A stretch of 5,398 bases of DNA, taken from NCBI GenBank assembly GCA_014379065.1, contig JACMMM010000226.1, positions 1 to 5,398 on the forward strand, written 5' to 3'. Shown here in pieces: positions 4,609 to 5,398 of the stretch. The first letter of the stretch is position 1. Each line of letters begins with the position of its first letter. This DNA is from Saprospiraceae bacterium (GTDB lineage Bacteria; Bacteroidota; Bacteroidia; Chitinophagales; Saprospiraceae). The notes below the pieces were generated by a model. That model worked only from the letters and a program-made list of their open reading frames with translations, did no database searches and had not been told where the DNA came from. A program made the translations under genes and the position numbers.

Positions 4609-5398
4609 TTATTTCAAAAATTCCAATGCAGCCGACAGACCACGTTTTTGTTTCAGGGTCAAGTTTTTGTTTGTTTGGCGGTTGTAAATGGCCACCAACT
4701 CAGCCTCATATTGCTTGGAAAATTCGGGGTCAAAATTCGCCAGACCGAGATTTTGAAGCACCGTTTCGATGTGCGCCTTTTCTCGAATCCATTTTTCGCA
4801 GACCTCATGCCGGTAGCGAACGCCCATGAGGTTGAAACCCAGCACGTTCCCAGATTCACGCTCGAAATTTATACGGATGCTTTTCTTGCCATCTGAATGT
4901 TCCCAGTAAGCGGTTGCTTGATTATCAGGGAGTTGAGTTTGGATGTCGCCATATACTTGATATTCGATGTCGAAAAATTTGGCGGAATTGAACCAGATGC
5001 CGGGGGAGTACGAATGACGAATGACGAATGACGAATGACGATTATCCTCCGCAACCAGATTGTACGCTGCCGTTTCGCCCATCATGCGACCCGTGTACCA
5101 AATGGCTTCGATGCTGCGCCGACCCGCAGGGACTTGGCGGAGTTCAGCGCAATCGCCAATGGCATATACATTGGGCAGGTTCGTTTGTAAGTGCTCGTTG
5201 ACGAGAATGCCCTTGTCGGTTTCGAGGTCGGTGTGTTTCAAAAAACCGATGTTTGGGCTGACTCCCACGGTGAGACCAACAAAGCCGCAGGCCGCCTTCT
5301 CCAAGTAGGCGGGGCTGTAGCTCCATGTGCGACGCTCGTCCTTGCCATGCAGCGTCACAAGTCTCCGCACAAGCAGCGCAAAGTTTTGCCAGTCATCG
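4609..5398 (-). CDS. NAD(P)/FAD-dependent oxidoreductase, C-terminal part (5' partial)
   Basis: The frame is open from the window edge (codon at 5395-5397) to TAA at 4609-4611, giving 262 visible residues. FVGLTVGVSPN (39-49) ends the NAD(P)H-binding part, and YAIGDCAEL (78-86) is the second FAD-contacting motif of the pyridine-nucleotide disulfide reductase fold. GRRSIEAIWYTGRMMGE (92-108) and PGIWFNSAKFFDIEYQVYG (132-150) continue the C-terminal domain. The N-terminal GxGxxG FAD site and any redox-active cysteines are outside the window. It probably oxidises NAD(P)H through FAD and passes electrons on, with the adjacent membrane Fe-S protein the obvious candidate partner (inference from adjacency). 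Two oddities: residues 120-129 (RHSSFVIRHS) are encoded by a 7-bp tandem repeat and look inserted before SPGIWFN, and residues ~1-35 match the family poorly. A GTG at 5370 is internal and is not taken as the start. Confidence 0.88.
   Translation of the reverse strand, partial: DDWQNFALLVRRLVTLHGKDERRTWSYSPAYLEKAACGFVGLTVGVSPNIGFLKHTDLETDKGILVNEHLQTNLPNVYAIGDCAELRQVPAGRRSIEAIWYTGRMMGETAAYNLVAEDNRHSSFVIRHSYSPGIWFNSAKFFDIEYQVYGDIQTQLPDNQATAYWEHSDGKKSIRINFERESGNVLGFNLMGVRYRHEVCEKWIREKAHIETVLQNLGLANFDPEFSKQYEAELVAIYNRQTNKNLTLKQKRGLSAALEFLK
5011..5041. repeat. 7-bp tandem repeat (cgaatga x4) inside the flavoprotein gene
   Basis: Four perfect copies of cgaatga occupy 5011-5038, followed by a partial cga (5039-5041). 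On the coding strand the repeat reads tcattcg and translates as (R)HSSFVIRHS. All three phases of the 7-mer lack stop codons, so it is open in any frame. Because 7 is not a multiple of 3, gain or loss of one unit would shift the downstream frame. Confidence 0.92.

Noticed and set aside
5011..5041. Heptamer repeat considered as a CRISPR or iteron-type origin array
   Set aside because: The units are contiguous with no spacers, far too short for CRISPR repeats, and sit inside a coding frame without replication genes or an AT-rich region nearby.

Overview
The window looks like a chromosomal segment of a Bacteroidota bacterium, probably of the Saprospirales/Haliscomenobacter type. Three things point there. 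Genes lack Shine-Dalgarno sites and have A-rich start regions. Two intergenic spaces carry the Bacteroidota sigma-A -7 box TAnnTTTG. The protein families fit: a secreted protein ending in the SGxIEFT...DFGDGTCD signature, a long Ctc-type bL25, and a flavoprotein/polyferredoxin pair. The lineage is judged from motifs and style only; no database search was possible.

Layout from left to right. Positions 1-156 (+) are the last 51 codons of a secreted or lipoprotein-like protein. It converges on a DUF547 gene (219-998, -), with a perfect 16-bp inverted repeat between them that probably serves as a shared terminator. Next come elaA, a GNAT acetyltransferase (1135-1584, -), and rplY/ctc, ribosomal protein bL25 (1700-2266, -). 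rplY has its own promoter and a strong intrinsic terminator, and the elaA promoter lies immediately beyond that terminator. Then comes a three-helix membrane protein with a C-terminal winged-helix-like domain (2376-3047, -), resembling 'YEATS-associated helix' proteins. An 80-bp near-perfect palindrome (3106-3185) separates it from a polytopic protein with two 4Fe-4S ferredoxin motifs (3192-4541, -). Upstream of that, and probably co-transcribed, is the C-terminal part of an NAD(P)/FAD-dependent oxidoreductase (4609-5398, -), which runs off the window edge.

All genes except the first partial one are on the minus strand, so transcription runs from right to left. The last two genes likely form an electron-transfer module: the flavoprotein takes electrons from NAD(P)H and the membrane Fe-S protein passes them to or from a membrane acceptor. 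That role is inferred from domains and adjacency.

The most unusual content is repetitive. There is a long palindrome after the Fe-S gene, an 'aatgtccaat' repeat between the two redox genes, and a 7-bp tandem repeat (cgaatga, four copies) inside the flavoprotein reading frame. I see no CRISPR array, tRNA, rRNA, transposase or known defence system.
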